A program made the translations under genes and the position numbers. The notes below the pieces were generated by a model that saw only the letters and a program-made list of their open reading frames with translations, did no database searches and was not told the DNA's origin. Positions 27,587 to 36,017 of a stretch of 64,000 nt of DNA are shown here, piece after piece; the stretch's first letter is position 1, and the number at the start of each line of letters is the position of its first letter. This DNA is from CAZJAH01 sp964544155. GTDB taxonomy: Bacteria; Bacteroidota; Ignavibacteria; Kapaibacteriales; UBA2268. The stretch lies in assembly GCA_964544155.1 (NCBI GenBank), contig CAZJAH010000003.1:62001-126000 (forward strand), given 5' to 3'.

Positions 27587-27726
27587 TATCCATTTAATTA
27601 TGAAATTGTAAATTCATCCGGCTCTTATTTTTCCGTATAGAATATAATAATTATAATTAATGCATATAGTGGGATTTTCACCGTAAATTCTCAATATGCC
27701 TTATATCGGCAAACCGAAAGAGCTTA

Positions 27727-28485
27727 TTACTCGCCGGTTTTATTTCTATATTCTACAATCAGCCTTGTTCCTTCAGGCAGTGTAAAGGCTTTTTCTATGC
27801 TGTAACTGAATTCAAGCTTATAATTTTCGGCATGAATAATATTGCCTTCATAATCCGCTTTTTTTAAAATATTATTAATCGAATCTTCGGTATCGTCATT
27901 AACAAGTATTACAGCTTCTGAAAAACCATCGCCGTCGATATCGCTGATAGTCATTATATCGCCTTCAATTCTGAGGTTCTTATCAATGACTGAAGGCCAC
28001 TGAGTCATTGACGCGTCCGGCAGAGTTTCAGGATATATATGATAACTGATGTCTTCCAGATATTCTTTGCTTTTTGTAGTATTGAGCCTTATCCACAAAA
28101 CAGCGTTCAGATTGCCCATAAAATGCAAAAGCGCTGATCCGGTTTCCTGGTAATTAACATAAAAATATCTGCTGCCGTTATCGCTTTCCTTTTCAATGGC
28201 AAAAATGCCCGACGGGGAATAAAATTTTTTAAAATTCTCAATGGCAGCAACAGCAAGGAAAAGCGTATCGCCTTTTTCAGATTCATAAAGAGCATTATAT
28301 GTTAAAAAATCGCCTATTTGAGGGCCCGGTGAATCATATGAGTCAGTAAATTCATATGAAGGGATTTCTACAGCTTTTGCCCACTTTGTGAATTTATCAA
28401 AGCTTATTTTATCAGTAAAATGAAACTGTTGGCTGTAAGCTGTGAACGTTAAAAGTACAAACATAATAGGAAGTATCTTTTTCAT
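27727..28485 (-). CDS. Secreted protein of unknown function
   Basis: The product (252 residues) begins with a clear signal peptide, MKKILPIMFVLLTFTAYSQQ. The frame is open 14 codons further upstream, but ATG 28485 has GGAGC about 7 nt before it and gives the signal peptide a normal N-terminus. The mature part is a predicted alpha/beta domain with GDIMTISDIDGDGFSEAVIL near residue 175. That stretch resembles the calcium-binding DxDGDG loop of FG-GAP/VCBS repeats, but only one copy is present. No known family is recognised. It probably sits in the periplasm or at the outer surface. Confidence 0.78.
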   Translation of the reverse strand: MKKILPIMFVLLTFTAYSQQFHFTDKISFDKFTKWAKAVEIPSYEFTDSYDSPGPQIGDFLTYNALYESEKGDTLFLAVAAIENFKKFYSPSGIFAIEKESDNGSRYFYVNYQETGSALLHFMGNLNAVLWIRLNTTKSKEYLEDISYHIYPETLPDASMTQWPSVIDKNLRIEGDIMTISDIDGDGFSEAVILVNDDTEDSINNILKKADYEGNIIHAENYKLEFSYSIEKAFTLPEGTRLIVEYRNKTGE

Positions 28486-28604
28486 AATAAGCTCCTTTTT
28501 TCCTTTGTAATATATTTTAGGACGCAATATAAATGAAATTTGCTAAATACTTCCACTGTAAATATACCTTCAAGGGCGACTTTAAAGATAATTTTTCTCA
28601 AAAG

Positions 28605-29846
28605 TCAAATAACCACCGAAATACTTTCCCTGGCTGAAGGCTTGCTTTGGGGTATAATCTTTTTATAGAAACTTTCGCCATCGGTAAATTTAACCGAATG
28701 CAGTGCTTTACCGCCGCCTGTAAATGATTTCTCAAATTCTTCAGCAACCTTTTGAAGAATATCCGGATTCTTAATAATATCATTTAAGGATATTTCTTTT
28801 CCGGATTTAATATCATCCAGTAAAGCGGCCATTTCGGAAATTTCTTCGTCCAGGAGCTCATTCAGACGGTCGGTTCCGGCGTTTTTCTTTTTGTTTCTGC
28901 GGGTTTTAAACAGAGTAAGGAGGTAACCGTTTTTCAAAAACAGCGGGTAAATAAAATAAAAGGCCGCGTTGGTGCTAAATGAAAGCACATTCCAGGCCGA
29001 GAGGCTTTCTATATACACAGAAGCAGTTTTAGCGTATTCTTTAATGGCAGAAGATGAAATATCTGATTTTAATATTTTATCGACAATAGAAAACAATGAT
29101 TCATTTTTTGCCGAGGATTCAGTATTTAGCATAAGCGCTGCTGAGGTCTGATCAGATGACCGCAAAGCCTTAAAAAAAATCTGCAGGGATTCACGTATAC
29201 CCTGATCTAAGGCTTCGTTGTATTTGATAAGCATATCAATGGATTTCTTGAGATCGCCAAACCCGAATTTGATATTAATAAGAGTTTCCAGTAAGCTTTT
29301 ATCAGGTTTAAGCCCGCTTAAATGCAGCTCTGCGAGTACGGAGATCATTTTCCCTGCCGGGAACGCCTTACTTATGGATTCACTAAGGGAAATAAAAGCC
29401 CGGTAAATAAGCAGAACGTCCTCACGGTTAATTTTACTGCTGCGTGATCTTAAAACATCCACTATAGACCTGTAAATATCATTATCAGGTAGGTCGAGCT
29501 GCCTCATGAGCTCTTCGATCAATACCGGCGCTCCCGAAAGGCTGGTATTAGCCGAGTGTACTTTTAGCACAAGCCCGGGCTTTGTCTCGGATACTCGAAA
29601 AAACAAAGAATCGCCGGCTTTAAGCCTGCTGTGCAGGGAAGCAAGCAGAGTTCCGACCGGAAGGCGAACATAAGCTGAATCCCGTCCCCGCATTTCGGTA
29701 ATCCTGCCATAGACGATCTCACCCTTGTGGAGCATTTCCGCTTTTTGGGGTTTCGCGCCTTTGCCGACAGGCCCGGAGTAAGTATCCCGGGAGCTGTCTC
29801 GGTTAACTTTTATTGAGGCGCCAGATATTGAACCGGCCTTTACCAT
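28605..29846 (-). CDS. Hypothetical protein with FliK-like N-terminal region
   Basis: This 413-residue product has no signal peptide. It begins with a Ser/Lys-rich segment followed by a compact beta-rich region, GEIVYGRITEMRGRDSAYVR, then LPVGTLLASL and KAGDSLFFRVSETKPGLVLK. That pattern resembles segments seen in some flagellar hook-length control-type proteins. The remainder is predicted mostly helical (LADLHLSG-like repeats, LLDEEISEMAALLDDIKSGK). No flagellar genes occur in this window, so a hook role is not supported. It lies 72 bp downstream of the zinc-finger ATPase gene on the same strand. Function unknown. Confidence 0.7.
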   Translation of the reverse strand: MVKAGSISGASIKVNRDSSRDTYSGPVGKGAKPQKAEMLHKGEIVYGRITEMRGRDSAYVRLPVGTLLASLHSRLKAGDSLFFRVSETKPGLVLKVHSANTSLSGAPVLIEELMRQLDLPDNDIYRSIVDVLRSRSSKINREDVLLIYRAFISLSESISKAFPAGKMISVLAELHLSGLKPDKSLLETLINIKFGFGDLKKSIDMLIKYNEALDQGIRESLQIFFKALRSSDQTSAALMLNTESSAKNESLFSIVDKILKSDISSSAIKEYAKTASVYIESLSAWNVLSFSTNAAFYFIYPLFLKNGYLLTLFKTRRNKKKNAGTDRLNELLDEEISEMAALLDDIKSGKEISLNDIIKNPDILQKVAEEFEKSFTGGGKALHSVKFTDGESFYKKIIPQSKPSARESISVVI

Positions 29847-29918
29847 TTATCAGCTTAAGTGTTAATTTTTTCAAAAGTTTATTACATATTATTAATATCG
29901 GATGAATTTTAAAAATAT

Positions 29919-30938
29919 TTATAGGAAGATGTTGAATTTTTTAGTCTTGCCTTCACTGTTAAGATATGCTTTTCCGGCAGAGGCCTTGATTATAAGCGTT
30001 TCAAAGTGATCAAGTTCGTCCGGGTTTAAAAAATCATCGAGATAACCCTCCTTAAGAGAAACGGTTAGGGCTATATTCGGATGGTTTTTCCTTATCCTGA
30101 GAAAATCCCCGGCGCTAATGCCTGAAATATCTATCTGGTCGATAACAAAAAAATCATAGCCGCCCTGATTGACAACTAATTCAAATTCCTTATAATTGTG
30201 TGCTTTACATATATCTATATTGGATATCCCAAAATCTCTGACTTTTTTTTGCAGGGCAAGCCCAATGGTATCGCTCAGGGCAAAATATACCACTTTGCCG
30301 AAATCTTTGAGCATGTCTGCAAATCTCAGACAAAATATTGTTTTGCCGGAACGTTCGGGGCCGGATATGAATAGAGTGAAGTTTCTTTTAAGGCTTCCCA
30401 TAAAATTCTCCCATTCTCCCTTCAAGCGCAGTATGGGAAAATGCATTTTCAATAATTCATCTGAATTAACGATAAGATCGGCATGAAAGCTTTTTTCTTT
30501 TAGTATATCCCTTTCGGTGCTTTGAATTTTCTCAAGTATTGCTTTTTTTTGTTTTCTGCAGAAAAAGAGATCATTTTTAACTTCATCATATTCCTTTTGC
30601 CTGCGAAAATAGTACTCTCTGGTCCAGGGTGTGGGAGAATTTTCATAAGTTTTGAGTGATTGCCGGAACTTTTTTTCAACAGAGCTGAAATTATTCTCAA
30701 GGTCTTTTTCTTTATTGCTGAAATTTTTCAGATCGCTTAGGAGTAATTTCAGCCTTAATTCGTTTTCCGAAGCCGTAATCGATGGTGATTTACTTTTAAA
30801 GTCAGGTTCGGGTATGTTTTTACGGTTTCTGTAAGCTTTTGTTCTGCAAGCATTTGAGCAGTATTTAGAAGTGCCTCGTTTTGCGGTATATGGCTTCCCG
30901 CAGTAATCGCAGATTTTTTCTGTAATAAGATCCCGCAT
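29919..30938 (-). CDS. Zinc-finger, coiled-coil, RecA/RadA-like P-loop ATPase
   Basis: This 339-residue protein starts with a four-Cys zinc motif (C10-x2-C13, C27-x3-C31; YCSNACRTKAYRNRK). A long charged, probably coiled-coil segment follows (residues 58-150). A P-loop ATPase domain comes next, with Walker A GPERSGKT (193-200) and Walker B DFFVID (262-267), and a RecA-like order of elements after it. The plan recalls RadA/Sms (zinc finger plus RecA-type ATPase) but lacks the RadA KNRFG motif and the Lon-like domain. The zinc motif is of the type seen in mobile-element and Bacteroidota hypothetical proteins. A DNA- or RNA-associated role is inference. A structured element with a terminator hairpin lies 143 bp upstream. 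Confidence 0.75.
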   Translation of the reverse strand: MRDLITEKICDYCGKPYTAKRGTSKYCSNACRTKAYRNRKNIPEPDFKSKSPSITASENELRLKLLLSDLKNFSNKEKDLENNFSSVEKKFRQSLKTYENSPTPWTREYYFRRQKEYDEVKNDLFFCRKQKKAILEKIQSTERDILKEKSFHADLIVNSDELLKMHFPILRLKGEWENFMGSLKRNFTLFISGPERSGKTIFCLRFADMLKDFGKVVYFALSDTIGLALQKKVRDFGISNIDICKAHNYKEFELVVNQGGYDFFVIDQIDISGISAGDFLRIRKNHPNIALTVSLKEGYLDDFLNPDELDHFETLIIKASAGKAYLNSEGKTKKFNIFL

Positions 30939-31080
30939 ATTTGATTATTTAGAAAAGTTTATAAAAAAATAGCGTAACGTTTACGTAACAACACTTCTTT
31001 TGCAAATATAGAAAAATTTATTTAACTTTTCGGAAGTATAAAGAAGGAGCAGAAATATCAGGCCGGAATTTAAGTTGAAA

Positions 31081-31154
31081 TAAAAAAGCTCCGGTAAATC
31101 CCGGAGCTTGAACTACTGCCAATTATTTTTCTAGGAGTTCTTGGCAGTACCGGC
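31081..31154 (-). ncRNA. Candidate small RNA or attenuator leader of the zinc-finger ATPase gene
   Basis: A minus-strand transcript starting near 31154 would fold into a TACTGCCAA/TTGGCAGTA stem-loop. It would then form an intrinsic terminator (nine-bp stem 31086-31109 followed by TTTTTTATTT). The result is an RNA of about 74 nt. Because the ATPase gene starts at 30938 on the same strand, this could be a free small RNA or a transcription attenuator for that gene. GAAC 31110-31113 could also pair with GTTC in the first loop. No known RNA family is recognised. Confidence 0.35.
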
Positions 31155-31160
31155 TCCATG

Positions 31161-31189
31161 AATATATAAAATTTATTTTAGAAAATCAA
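31161..31189 (-). promoter_or_regulatory. Putative sigma70-type promoter inside the inverted-repeat element
   Basis: On the minus strand TTGATT (31189-31184) is followed after exactly 17 nt by TATATT (31166-31161), close to the TTGACA/TATAAT consensus. Part of the -35 box lies in the right 18-bp arm. It would drive the candidate small RNA or leader. Confidence 0.4.
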
Positions 31190-31285
31190 CTTAAATTCCG
31201 GCCAATTATTGCTTAGAGTCTTTTTATTAAAATATATAATTTTCCTATCCTTCTAAATTCCGCATGTACATTAATAATAGACCGT

Positions 31286-31957
31286 ATGAACTTAACCTAT
31301 TTACTGATTAATCTCGGCGTTATAGCAGTTCCGCTTTTTTTAAGTTTTGAGCGGAAGATATATTTTGCTTCAAAATGGAAATATCTCTTACCGGCTATAA
31401 TAGTGGCGGGGGGGATCTTCATTGCCTGGGATGTCCGCTTTACGGCAATGGGCGTATGGGAATTTAACCGTGAGTATATATCCGGCATATACTTATTGAA
31501 TCTTCCATTAGGGGAATGGCTGTTTTTTTTAACTGTACCTTTTGCCTGTGTGTTTATTTATGAAGTATTGAATTATTATATCAAAAAAGATATACTCGGG
31601 CCTTATTCTCGTGGCATAGCACTGATTAATGCCGCCCTGCTATTGATTATTGCTGCTTTCACTCCTGATAAAATCTATACTTTTGTCACATTTTTATCTC
31701 TGGGTGTATTTCTTCTTATTCATGTATTTGTTATAAAAAGCTCTTATCTCGGTCGATTCTATTTGATGTATTTTGTACACCTTATTCCATTTTTAATAGT
31801 GAACGGCATCCTGACTGCTTTGCCGGTGGTGATATATAATAACGCTGAAAATCTTTCCCTGCGGATATATACAATACCCATAGAAGATACTCAATACAGT
31901 ATGCTTCTGCTTCTTCTTGTAATAAGCATATATGAAAAACTTCGCCCCGGGCGCTAA
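31286..31957 (+). CDS. Lycopene cyclase-domain membrane protein (fused CrtYc/CrtYd type)
   Basis: This 223-residue, very hydrophobic protein has about seven helices in two homologous halves. The first half has GVWEFNREYISGIYLLNLP then GEWLFF; the second has IYTIPIEDTQYSMLLLLL. These are the lycopene cyclase-domain signatures of heterodimeric CrtYc/CrtYd cyclases, here joined in one chain. The first acidic motif is usually PLEE or PIED; here it reads PLGE, with one acidic residue replaced by Gly. No phytoene synthase or desaturase gene is nearby, so carotenoid function rests on the domain alone. Confidence 0.85.
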   Translation: MNLTYLLINLGVIAVPLFLSFERKIYFASKWKYLLPAIIVAGGIFIAWDVRFTAMGVWEFNREYISGIYLLNLPLGEWLFFLTVPFACVFIYEVLNYYIKKDILGPYSRGIALINAALLLIIAAFTPDKIYTFVTFLSLGVFLLIHVFVIKSSYLGRFYLMYFVHLIPFLIVNGILTALPVVIYNNAENLSLRIYTIPIEDTQYSMLLLLLVISIYEKLRPGR

Positions 31958-32074
31958 TTTCATATAATGATTTATTTGAAAAATTAAATTTAATTCACAT
32001 ACGTTGAATTATTTAAGAAAAAATAAATTATATGTTAATTTTAATGAAATGTTTGTTTATTTAGGGAGAAAATC

Positions 32075-35000
32075 ATGAGATTAATCAGGATCACCTTTTT
32101 TTCATTTTTACTGGCTTTGATTTTCACTCAGCCAGGAATTGGATCTATATCACCTGAGATACAAATTATCCATAACTCGCCCGATCCGTCTATTGAAACT
32201 ATTGACATTTATATTGACGGCCAAAAGCCTGCTCATTTGGATGATATTAGTTTCAGGGAAGCCACGGCTTATTTTGCATTTAACGGCGGGGAAGTAAAAA
32301 TTGCTGAATCTACATCTGCAAACAGCGATGATAAAATCCTGCATACGCAATCAATCTCTTTTCCATCTCAAAAAAAATATACCCTGGTTATTACAGGTGT
32401 ATCTGATCCTGATCTGACCACACCATTCGCCGGAAGGGATATAGGCCTGAAGATAATTCATCAGGAAGCGAAGGATGATGCCGATCAACAGGATATGAAG
32501 GAACTGAACCTTTTCCACGGCAGCCCCGATCTTATGATGGCTGATGCTTATATTAACTATGGCGACAATCCGAGAATTGATGACCTGGATTATGGAGCAT
32601 TCAGTTCTTACAACAGCGCCGAAAATGATCTGGAAGTAATTTCATTAACTGCGTGGGACGCAAGAAATCCATTAATTAATTTTAATGCAGATTTCACGGC
32701 TATTCCCCAAGGCACAGCCGCGGTAGGTATTATTTCGGGATTTATGCATCCTGATTCACAATCGGTTTCTTTGAGTGTGGATTATGAAATTGCCATGCTG
32801 GCTGTTCTTCCTGATGGAAATGTAGTTGAGTTTATTTCATTCGAAAATCCAGAGTCCAAGGTTCAGTTCATTCATAATTCACCTGATACCAATCTGAGAG
32901 AGATTGATATTTACCTTAACGATATCAAACCGGCTAATTTGGATGACCTTAGCTTTAGAGAAGCGACTTCGTATCTGAGCCTGCCGGCGAATGTCATGAC
33001 ATCTGTAAAAATTGCTTCCTCAGGCAGTACCGGCCCGGACGACGGAATAATAGATGAATTTATGCTGAGCCCTTTTGAAGAGGACAGCGCCTATGTATTG
33101 ATGATTGCAGGGGATAGTGACAGCAGCTTCACAACTCCGGTACAGGGGAGAGATATTTCTTTAAACGTATTTCCTTTAAGAGGAGAGGAAGTTTCGACCG
33201 ATATTAACCTTTTTGATTTCAATGTAGCGCACGGTTCGATCGACGCGCCGGCTATAGACCTTTATCTTGACCTGAATGATGATACGGTTGCAACAGGGGT
33301 TGACTATGGCGAAAGCTCTACGGATTATCTAATTAATCCCGGAGATTACGAACTGACACTTACAGCTGAAGGCGATACAAATGTTCTCAGCAGCTATATA
33401 CTAAATGCAAATGAATATGAGGGTTTGCACGGAGTGATATTTGCTTCAGGATTTCTTGATCCAGAAGGGCAGATGAACCTACCGGATGAAGATATATTCG
33501 GGTTATACCTCGCGTTATCAGACGGTACAGTTATTAAACTGGCAGAACCGGAAGCAGAAGTACAATTAGTCCACAACGCGGCCTTCCCGTCAGCAGATAC
33601 AATTGACGTTTACATAAATGACGTCAAAACCGGCAACACAGATGGCCTGACATTCCGATCGGCTACTGAATTCATTGAGATTGATGCCCGCTCCGATATT
33701 ACTATTAAAATAGCTCAGGCGGGCAGCGAAGGGCCGGATGATAAAATATTAAAACAGTATAATATAGGAAGGCTTGATGCCGGTACGAAAAATATCATCA
33801 TGATAAACGGTGTGATCGGCGAAGGCTATGCCAATCCGGATACGCAGAGGGAAATAGTCCTGAATGTGTATCCTTTTGAAACCAGAACTACCGACAACGA
33901 ACCTGCTGCCGCAGAAGTTCAGTTTTTCCATGGAGTAACTGATGCACCCATAATAGATATATATAGCGATGAAGAAAACTTATTGGCTGATAATATCGAT
34001 TACGGTGAAAATTCAGAATTTATCAGTTCGCTGACAGGCGAGCATAAAATCAGGATAACAACAGGGACTGCACCGTCAACAGAACTTGGAAAATACAATT
34101 ACAACAGCGATGATTATGACAATAAAGATCTTACGCTGTTTTTATCAGGATTTTTAACCCTGGATGACGAGCCTCCCATATTGCCGGATACATATGGTAT
34201 GGGCCTTTACGGGGTTGACCGCGACGGTAATGTATATCAGATACCGGAAGATACTCCCTCGGCCTATATGCAGCTTGTACATAATTCTGCCCTGCCGGCA
34301 TTCGAAGTCGTTGATATATATATAAATGATCAAAAACCTGATGTACTCGATGATTTTGAATTCAGGACAGCTACGCCTTTTCTTTCCTTACCCGCTGAAA
34401 CCGAAATAGAGGTCAAGATAGCGCTTTCGGCTAGCACCGGACCTAATAATAATATTTATAAGACATTTACACTCGGCCCCTTAGAAGCGGAAAAATACTA
34501 TTACGCCGTTGCAGCTGGTATTGATGGCCAGGATTTTGAAAATCCCGTTGACGGACGTGATATTCAGATAAATGTATTCCCGACTGAGGCTCATCCTGCA
34601 TCTTCTACATCGAACTTAGCCGAGGCAAGGGTTTTCAATGGAATTACTGATCTTATTCCGCTGTCAGCTTTCAATACGGAAGTCGCCGGAGGTGACATAT
34701 TCCAGAATCTTGATTTTGGCGAATACTCTGATATTTGGGAATTTCTGCCGGATGTTTATTTCTTCAGGCTTATTACCTCTGAGCAGCCGGAAACATTTCT
34801 CGGACTTTGGGAAGCTGATTTCTCAGAATATGCCGGCGAGAGTATGCTCGTATTTATTTCCGGTTTTCATACGCCTTCCAATGAATCTGTTCCGGTACCC
34901 TCAGAATATGATATTGGAGTATATGTTGCTTTCGCGAACGGAAATGTTATATCACTTCCAGAGGCTAACTCCGTTAGAACCAATGTAGAAGAGGAGGATG

Positions 35001-35221
35001 GAATTTCCTTATATCCAAATCCGGCGCATGATCAAATTAAGATCGACATCATGGAAGATATTAAAAAAGCGGCCTGTTATAATCTGATGGGCGAACGAAT
35101 CGCGGTATTCGATAATGTCGAAAACAGCATAGATATCGGTAAATTTGCTCCGGGAACTTATTACCTGAAGATTTACACAAAATCCGGAGTCAAAACTGCT
35201 CCGTTTGTTATAAGCAGGTAA
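32075..35221 (+). CDS. Secreted DUF4397 repeat protein with type IX secretion C-terminal sorting domain
   Basis: This 1048-residue protein starts with a signal peptide (RITFFSFLLALIFTQPGIGS). It contains four long repeats of about 233 residues beginning near 28, 262, 495 and 731. Each opens with a VQxxHNSxx...DIYIND-type strand and contains a second half starting FHGSPD, AHGSID, FHGVTD or FNGITD. This gives eight DUF4397-like domains. The last 70 residues are a classic type IX sorting domain (ISLYPNPAHDQIKIDI, APGTYYLKIYTKSG). It is therefore expected at the cell surface or released. GGGAGA precedes the ATG, and a terminator follows. Ligand unknown. Confidence 0.92.
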   Translation: MRLIRITFFSFLLALIFTQPGIGSISPEIQIIHNSPDPSIETIDIYIDGQKPAHLDDISFREATAYFAFNGGEVKIAESTSANSDDKILHTQSISFPSQKKYTLVITGVSDPDLTTPFAGRDIGLKIIHQEAKDDADQQDMKELNLFHGSPDLMMADAYINYGDNPRIDDLDYGAFSSYNSAENDLEVISLTAWDARNPLINFNADFTAIPQGTAAVGIISGFMHPDSQSVSLSVDYEIAMLAVLPDGNVVEFISFENPESKVQFIHNSPDTNLREIDIYLNDIKPANLDDLSFREATSYLSLPANVMTSVKIASSGSTGPDDGIIDEFMLSPFEEDSAYVLMIAGDSDSSFTTPVQGRDISLNVFPLRGEEVSTDINLFDFNVAHGSIDAPAIDLYLDLNDDTVATGVDYGESSTDYLINPGDYELTLTAEGDTNVLSSYILNANEYEGLHGVIFASGFLDPEGQMNLPDEDIFGLYLALSDGTVIKLAEPEAEVQLVHNAAFPSADTIDVYINDVKTGNTDGLTFRSATEFIEIDARSDITIKIAQAGSEGPDDKILKQYNIGRLDAGTKNIIMINGVIGEGYANPDTQREIVLNVYPFETRTTDNEPAAAEVQFFHGVTDAPIIDIYSDEENLLADNIDYGENSEFISSLTGEHKIRITTGTAPSTELGKYNYNSDDYDNKDLTLFLSGFLTLDDEPPILPDTYGMGLYGVDRDGNVYQIPEDTPSAYMQLVHNSALPAFEVVDIYINDQKPDVLDDFEFRTATPFLSLPAETEIEVKIALSASTGPNNNIYKTFTLGPLEAEKYYYAVAAGIDGQDFENPVDGRDIQINVFPTEAHPASSTSNLAEARVFNGITDLIPLSAFNTEVAGGDIFQNLDFGEYSDIWEFLPDVYFFRLITSEQPETFLGLWEADFSEYAGESMLVFISGFHTPSNESVPVPSEYDIGVYVAFANGNVISLPEANSVRTNVEEEDGISLYPNPAHDQIKIDIMEDIKKAACYNLMGERIAVFDNVENSIDIGKFAPGTYYLKIYTKSGVKTAPFVISR

Positions 35222-35244
35222 ACACAACTGTTTAACCGATTCAT

Positions 35245-35277
35245 AAAGCCGTTCATATTTTTGGACGGCTTTTCTTT
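35245..35277 (+). terminator. Terminator after the DUF4397 protein gene
   Basis: AAAGCCGT (35245-35252) pairs with ACGGCTTT (35265-35272), extended by a C-G pair, and runs into TTTCTTT. It lies 24 bp after the stop codon. Confidence 0.85.
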
Positions 35278-35308
35278 AATTAAATAAACGGGCCAGACAA
35301 ACCGCATT

Positions 35309-35332
35309 GATTGCCAGGGCAATCCCCCGGGG
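35309..35332. repeat. Compact palindromes between two terminators
   Basis: GATTGCC-AG-GGCAATC (35309-35324) is immediately followed by CCCCCGGGG (35324-35332). The two-base spacing is too short for a stable RNA hairpin loop, so a DNA-level palindrome is more likely. No function is assigned. Confidence 0.3.
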
Positions 35333-35340
35333 CTGTTCAT

Positions 35341-35378
35341 AAAAAATGCCTCCCGCTTAATTGAGCAGGGAGGCTTTT
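35341..35378 (-). terminator. Terminator after the cytochrome b gene
   Basis: GCCTCCCGCTT pairs with GAGCAGGGAGGC (35348-35374) around AATT, with a small asymmetry. The minus-strand exit is ATTTTTT. The plus-strand exit TTTTAT could back up termination of the convergent gene. Confidence 0.88.
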
Positions 35379-35396
35379 ATATTTTATAAAATATGA

Positions 35397-36017
35397 TTAT
35401 GCTTTTTGTTCTTTAGGCTCTGATTCGTCCTCTATATCTTCATAACCGGTAATCATGGCTTTCAAATTCGATCCAACGGAGTGGCCTGTGGTCATAAGAT
35501 ACAGATGTGCCACAAGGAATGTGACAAACAAATATGACCCGATCAGGTGAAGGGTAGCCACAGTCTCAAGAGAAAAGAACCCGCCGCTGTCTTTCCAGAC
35601 ATAATAATACATGTAAAGCAGCCCTGTACCAATCTGCACCGGGAACAGGAATAGCTTGAGCATTAAATAAGTGATCCTTTGCAAAGGATTGAGTTTGGAT
35701 AGCTCAGTTTTTTTAGTCGGATGCGGTTCCCCTCTGAAAACGCCTTTCATATAGAAACTGATATATTCCCTGAGGAAATTCCTGGTTGGTACATACTGTC
35801 GCCACTCACCTGTTGTGAAATGCCAGAATATGGCAAACGCGGTAAGTATGATCAAACCGTAAGCGAAAAGATTGTGCAGTTCGACAGCATCACCGAAGCC
35901 AAAAATGGTATAGAATCCGTGTATTTCGAAACCGGTGAGTATAAGTACAATAACAAGCACAGCCTGCATCCAGTGCCAGAACCGCTCGAACCTTCTGTAA
36001 ATTAGCGCTTTTCTCAT
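35397..36017 (-). CDS. Cytochrome b/b6-type membrane subunit (hydrogenase/thiosulfate reductase cytochrome b family)
   Basis: This 206-residue protein has four predicted membrane helices carrying conserved histidines. They occur in RRFERFWHWMQ (His15), AVELHNLFAYG, AIFWHFTTGEW, TLHLIGSYLF and VAHLYLMTTGHS, the pattern of diheme cytochrome b subunits of formate dehydrogenase, hydrogenase and thiosulfate reductase. It overlaps the octaheme cytochrome gene by 4 bp, and ATG 36017 has a strong GGAGG site. Very likely it links the octaheme protein to the quinone pool. Direction of electron flow is not shown. Confidence 0.9.
   Translation of the reverse strand: MRKALIYRRFERFWHWMQAVLVIVLILTGFEIHGFYTIFGFGDAVELHNLFAYGLIILTAFAIFWHFTTGEWRQYVPTRNFLREYISFYMKGVFRGEPHPTKKTELSKLNPLQRITYLMLKLFLFPVQIGTGLLYMYYYVWKDSGGFFSLETVATLHLIGSYLFVTFLVAHLYLMTTGHSVGSNLKAMITGYEDIEDESEPKEQKA

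Larger units (their letters stand above)
31061..31203. repeat. 143-bp element bounded by perfect 18-bp inverted repeats
   Basis: GGCCGGAATTTAAGTTGA at 31061-31078 is perfectly repeated in reverse complement at 31186-31203. Inside are two further perfect hairpins: 31086-31094 with 31101-31109 (AAGCTCCGG/CCGGAGCTT), and 31114-31122 with 31141-31149 (TACTGCCAA/TTGGCAGTA). No protein-coding content is convincing and no target-site duplication is visible. It could be a MITE-like insertion or a regulatory RNA leader. Confidence 0.85.
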
